Shown here piece after piece: positions 5,257-5,295 of a stretch of 5,295 bases of DNA. The translations under genes were made by a program, and so were the position numbers. The first letter of the stretch is position 1, and the number at the start of each line of letters is the position of its first letter. Source of the DNA: Chloroflexota bacterium (lineage in GTDB: Bacteria > Chloroflexota > Dormibacteria > Dormibacterales > Dormibacteraceae); the NCBI GenBank assembly GCA_005880175.1, contig VBJR01000106.1, positions 8,160-13,454 on the forward strand, read 5' to 3'. Under the pieces are notes generated by a model that saw nothing but the letters and a program-made list of their open reading frames with translations, was not told the origin of the DNA and did no database searches.

Positions 5257-5295
5257 GGGCGGGATATTGTCAAGAGTTGTGGATTGGCCGGTGGC
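5256..5295. mobile_element. Possible end of an inserted element (continues beyond right edge)
   Basis: Starting with GGGGCGGGATATTGTC the sequence loses the coding character of the hydrolase stub in frame and becomes less GC-rich. A short G-rich start followed by ATTGTCAAGAGTTGTGG looks like an insertion-sequence terminus. On the minus strand it contains a consensus -35 hexamer TTGACA (5273 to 5268) pointing outward, a common trait of insertion-sequence ends. No transposase or second end is in the window, so the family is undetermined and the call is an inference. Confidence 0.35.

Overview
The window is very GC-rich and densely packed, with strong G/C bias at third codon positions, GTG/TTG starts beside ATG, and long open shadow frames on both strands. 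With an actinobacterial-type histidine kinase N-terminus and an MMPL transporter, this points to a high-GC actinomycete. The genus cannot be fixed from the sequence; a Streptosporangiales- or Streptomyces-like organism is a guess.

Layout. At the left edge (1-134, minus) lies the N-terminal start of a sensor histidine kinase that runs off the window. A 164-bp divergent spacer (135-298) holds two adjacent inverted repeats and a strong ribosome binding site. It separates the kinase from a plus-strand pair: an MMPL-family proton-driven exporter (299-2497) and a CotA-like multicopper oxidase predicted to be a Tat-exported lipoprotein (2494-4050). The pair overlaps by four bases (ATGA), so it is almost certainly one translationally coupled transcription unit. 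A 208-bp spacer (4051-4258) follows. It is less GC-rich than the genes around it and unusually rich in symmetry: a perfect 17-bp palindrome, a long hairpin, and three CCAWTGG-like copies at 22 and 33 bp spacing. It may be an operator/leader region or the remnant of a mobile-element end. Next comes a CaCA-superfamily (sodium/calcium exchanger-like) membrane protein (4259-5203) starting at TTG, whose alpha-repeat ion-binding motifs are far from consensus.

At the right edge a fourth plus-strand gene starts at 5212 with a good ribosome binding site. It encodes what looks like the first 14 residues of an alpha/beta hydrolase, then hits TAG at 5254-5256, where unrelated-looking sequence begins. I read this as a gene interrupted by an insertion whose end starts at about 5256.

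How the genes may work together (inference): the kinase, with a response regulator outside the window, may sense an envelope signal and control the divergent MMPL-oxidase operon. The exporter would move a hydrophobic or lipid-like substrate across the membrane, and the oxidase would act on a phenolic, pigment or metal substrate outside the cell. No CRISPR array, tRNA or rRNA gene was recognised.
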